In this document: in pieces, positions 42,904 through 43,834 of the stretch
Layout: every line of letters begins with the position of its first letter
Numbering within the stretch: the first letter of the stretch is position 1
Origin: an uncultured Flavihumibacter sp.
Lineage (GTDB): Bacteria; Bacteroidota; Bacteroidia; Chitinophagales; Chitinophagaceae
NCBI GenBank assembly: GCA_946482545.1
Contig: CAMLRX010000025.1
Coordinates: 1-43,834 of the forward strand
Length of the DNA: 43,834 bases
Reading direction: 5' to 3'
Program-made: the position numbers and the translations under genes
Notes under the pieces: model-generated
Database searches by the model: none
The model's input: the letters and a program-made list of their open reading frames with translations, nothing else
What the model was told of the DNA's origin: nothing

Positions 42904-43469
42904 TGGCGGCAGACAAATACGATATCATCATGATAGGGGGATCAGCGGGAAGTTTGCATGTGATCTCTGAACTGGTCGATGCATTGTCCGAATCTTTCCA
43001 GACACCAGTAGTTGTGGTGATGCACCGTCTCCGCAACGTGCAGAGTGAAATGACGAGACTGGTTTCAGACAAAAGAAGGCTGAAAGAGCCGGAAGACAAA
43101 GAGTTCATCTCTCCGGGAACAATGTACCTTGCCCCACAGAACTATCACCTGATGGTGGAAGCCGATAAGAGTTTCGCCCTAGACTATTCAGAACTGGTGA
43201 ATTACAGTCGGCCATCCATTGACGTTGCTTTTCAATCTGTCGCCCCAGTATATGAAACCAGAGCTTTGGTGGTGCTGCTCAGTGGCGCTAATAAAGATGG
43301 CGCGGCGGGCGTGGCTTCCGTATTGGAACATGGCGGAACGGCACTGGTACAAAAGCCGGAACTCGCAGAATACAAGAGTATGCCCGAAGCAGCGCTTCGC
43401 ATGAACAGCGGTGCACAAGGACTGTCGATACCAGAGATGATCAGTTTTATCAAAGACAATTGCAAATAA
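42903..43469 (+). CDS. CheB-type methylesterase catalytic domain
   Basis: The 188-residue protein is only the C-terminal catalytic domain of CheB, lacking the usual N-terminal receiver. The catalytic triad is visible: S14 in IGGSAGS, H41 in VVMHRL and D132 in SGANKDGAAG. MYLAPQNYHLMV and YKSMPEAAL are further family signatures. It removes methyl groups, or deamidates glutamines, at CheR target sites. The start overlaps the CheR stop by one base (TAATG), which implies coupling. Without its own receiver it would not be controlled by direct phosphorylation. It may instead be regulated through contact with the receiver-bearing neighbours. Confidence 0.93.
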   Translation: MAADKYDIIMIGGSAGSLHVISELVDALSESFQTPVVVVMHRLRNVQSEMTRLVSDKRRLKEPEDKEFISPGTMYLAPQNYHLMVEADKSFALDYSELVNYSRPSIDVAFQSVAPVYETRALVVLLSGANKDGAAGVASVLEHGGTALVQKPELAEYKSMPEAALRMNSGAQGLSIPEMISFIKDNCK

Positions 43470-43473
43470 AGCG

Positions 43474-43834
43474 ATGAAGAATATTCCCGTAAAACCTGCT
43501 GATTTCCATATTTTGCTGGTCGATGACCGCGAAGAAAACCTCATTTCCCTGGAAGAAATGCTGGAAGCGCCCAACAGGCACTTCACCAAAGTGACTTCAG
43601 GCAACGACGCGCTCCGTACGGTATTGCGCAACAAACAGATTGGTCTCATCTTACTCGATGTGCAGATGCCCGGGATGGATGGATTCGAGGTGGCCAGGCT
43701 GCTGCAGGCTAACCCGCAAACGCGCGACATTTCTATTATTTTCGTTACCGCTATCAATAAGGGAGAACAGAATGTATTGAAGGGATTTGAAGAAGGTGCG
43801 GTAGACTTTTTGGAAAAACCACTGGACATCAATA
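43474..43834 (+). CDS. Receiver-domain protein, C-terminus cut off by the window
   Basis: The frame runs from the ATG at 43474, four bases after the CheB stop, to the window edge without a stop. About 120 residues are seen. They form an intact receiver: the DD pair in ILLVDDREENL, phosphoacceptor Asp in LLDVQMPGMDG, TA in FVTAINK, and the lysine in FLEKPLD. The missing remainder probably carries an output or a histidine-kinase module, as is common for such receiver-first genes after CheB. It belongs to the same operon as the kinase, CheR and CheB. The class cannot be fixed from this part alone. Confidence 0.85.
   Translation, partial: MKNIPVKPADFHILLVDDREENLISLEEMLEAPNRHFTKVTSGNDALRTVLRNKQIGLILLDVQMPGMDGFEVARLLQANPQTRDISIIFVTAINKGEQNVLKGFEEGAVDFLEKPLDIN

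Overview
The window comes from a member of the Bacteroidota, most likely the family Chitinophagaceae. This rests on gene content rather than any marker gene. There is a SusC/SusD locus driven by a FecI/FecR pair, a SusC with a long pre-signal N-terminus, a gliding-motility (CHU_C, type IX secretion) C-terminal domain, many CKK-type lipoproteins, DUF4843/PKD-like/DUF4838/DUF6089 families, and promoters matching the Bacteroidota TAnnTTTG -7 box. No tRNA, rRNA, CRISPR array, phage or transposase gene was seen.

Layout. 1-4.5 kb holds housekeeping genes: a YD-repeat-like secreted protein, pdxJ with a small upstream partner, ahcY, and a divergent Lrp/AsnC regulator. 4.5-15.2 kb is one co-directional ECF sigma / anti-sigma / SusC / SusD / DUF4843 / PKD-like / TlpA locus, closed by a strong terminator. 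15.2-16.5 kb carries a repeat-bearing spacer and a PorG-like DUF6089 barrel.

16.5-21 kb is a compact metal locus, probably for copper. It holds a Cys/His-rich small protein, an MbnP-like lipoprotein, an MbnH-like di-haem peroxidase, a barrel-like protein with an N-terminal CDICGC motif, a Sco1/SenC protein and a YHS-domain lipoprotein. No methanobactin biosynthesis genes accompany it. It is followed by a large Ig-like protein with a type IX sorting domain, a lipocalin-like lipoprotein, an M14 carboxypeptidase, topoisomerase III and a 7-bladed lactonase.

28.7-38.4 kb is a tightly packed minus-strand operon, in transcription order: a single receiver domain, a membrane-anchored HEAT-repeat protein, two tandem paralogous processive GT2 synthases, a TPR protein ending in a YaiO-like outer-membrane barrel, and a DUF4838 glycosidase-like protein. 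The parts parallel the Pga (PNAG) export machine (TPR porin, synthase, periplasmic glycan-active enzyme) but use different families and add a receiver plus HEAT protein. Divergent from it (38.6 kb to the end) lies a signalling cluster: a CHASE3-GAF hybrid histidine kinase with three receiver-like domains, the middle one degenerate, then CheR, CheB and a truncated receiver-domain gene. My main hypothesis is that the two divergent units form one phospho- and possibly methylation-controlled exopolysaccharide system; this is inference from gene order and domains.

The best candidates for a poorly described system are this receiver/HEAT/tandem-GT2/TPR-barrel/DUF4838 operon with its divergent kinase-CheR-CheB cluster, and the MbnP/MbnH-Sco-YHS copper locus. 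Family assignments come from reading motifs and were not confirmed by database search.
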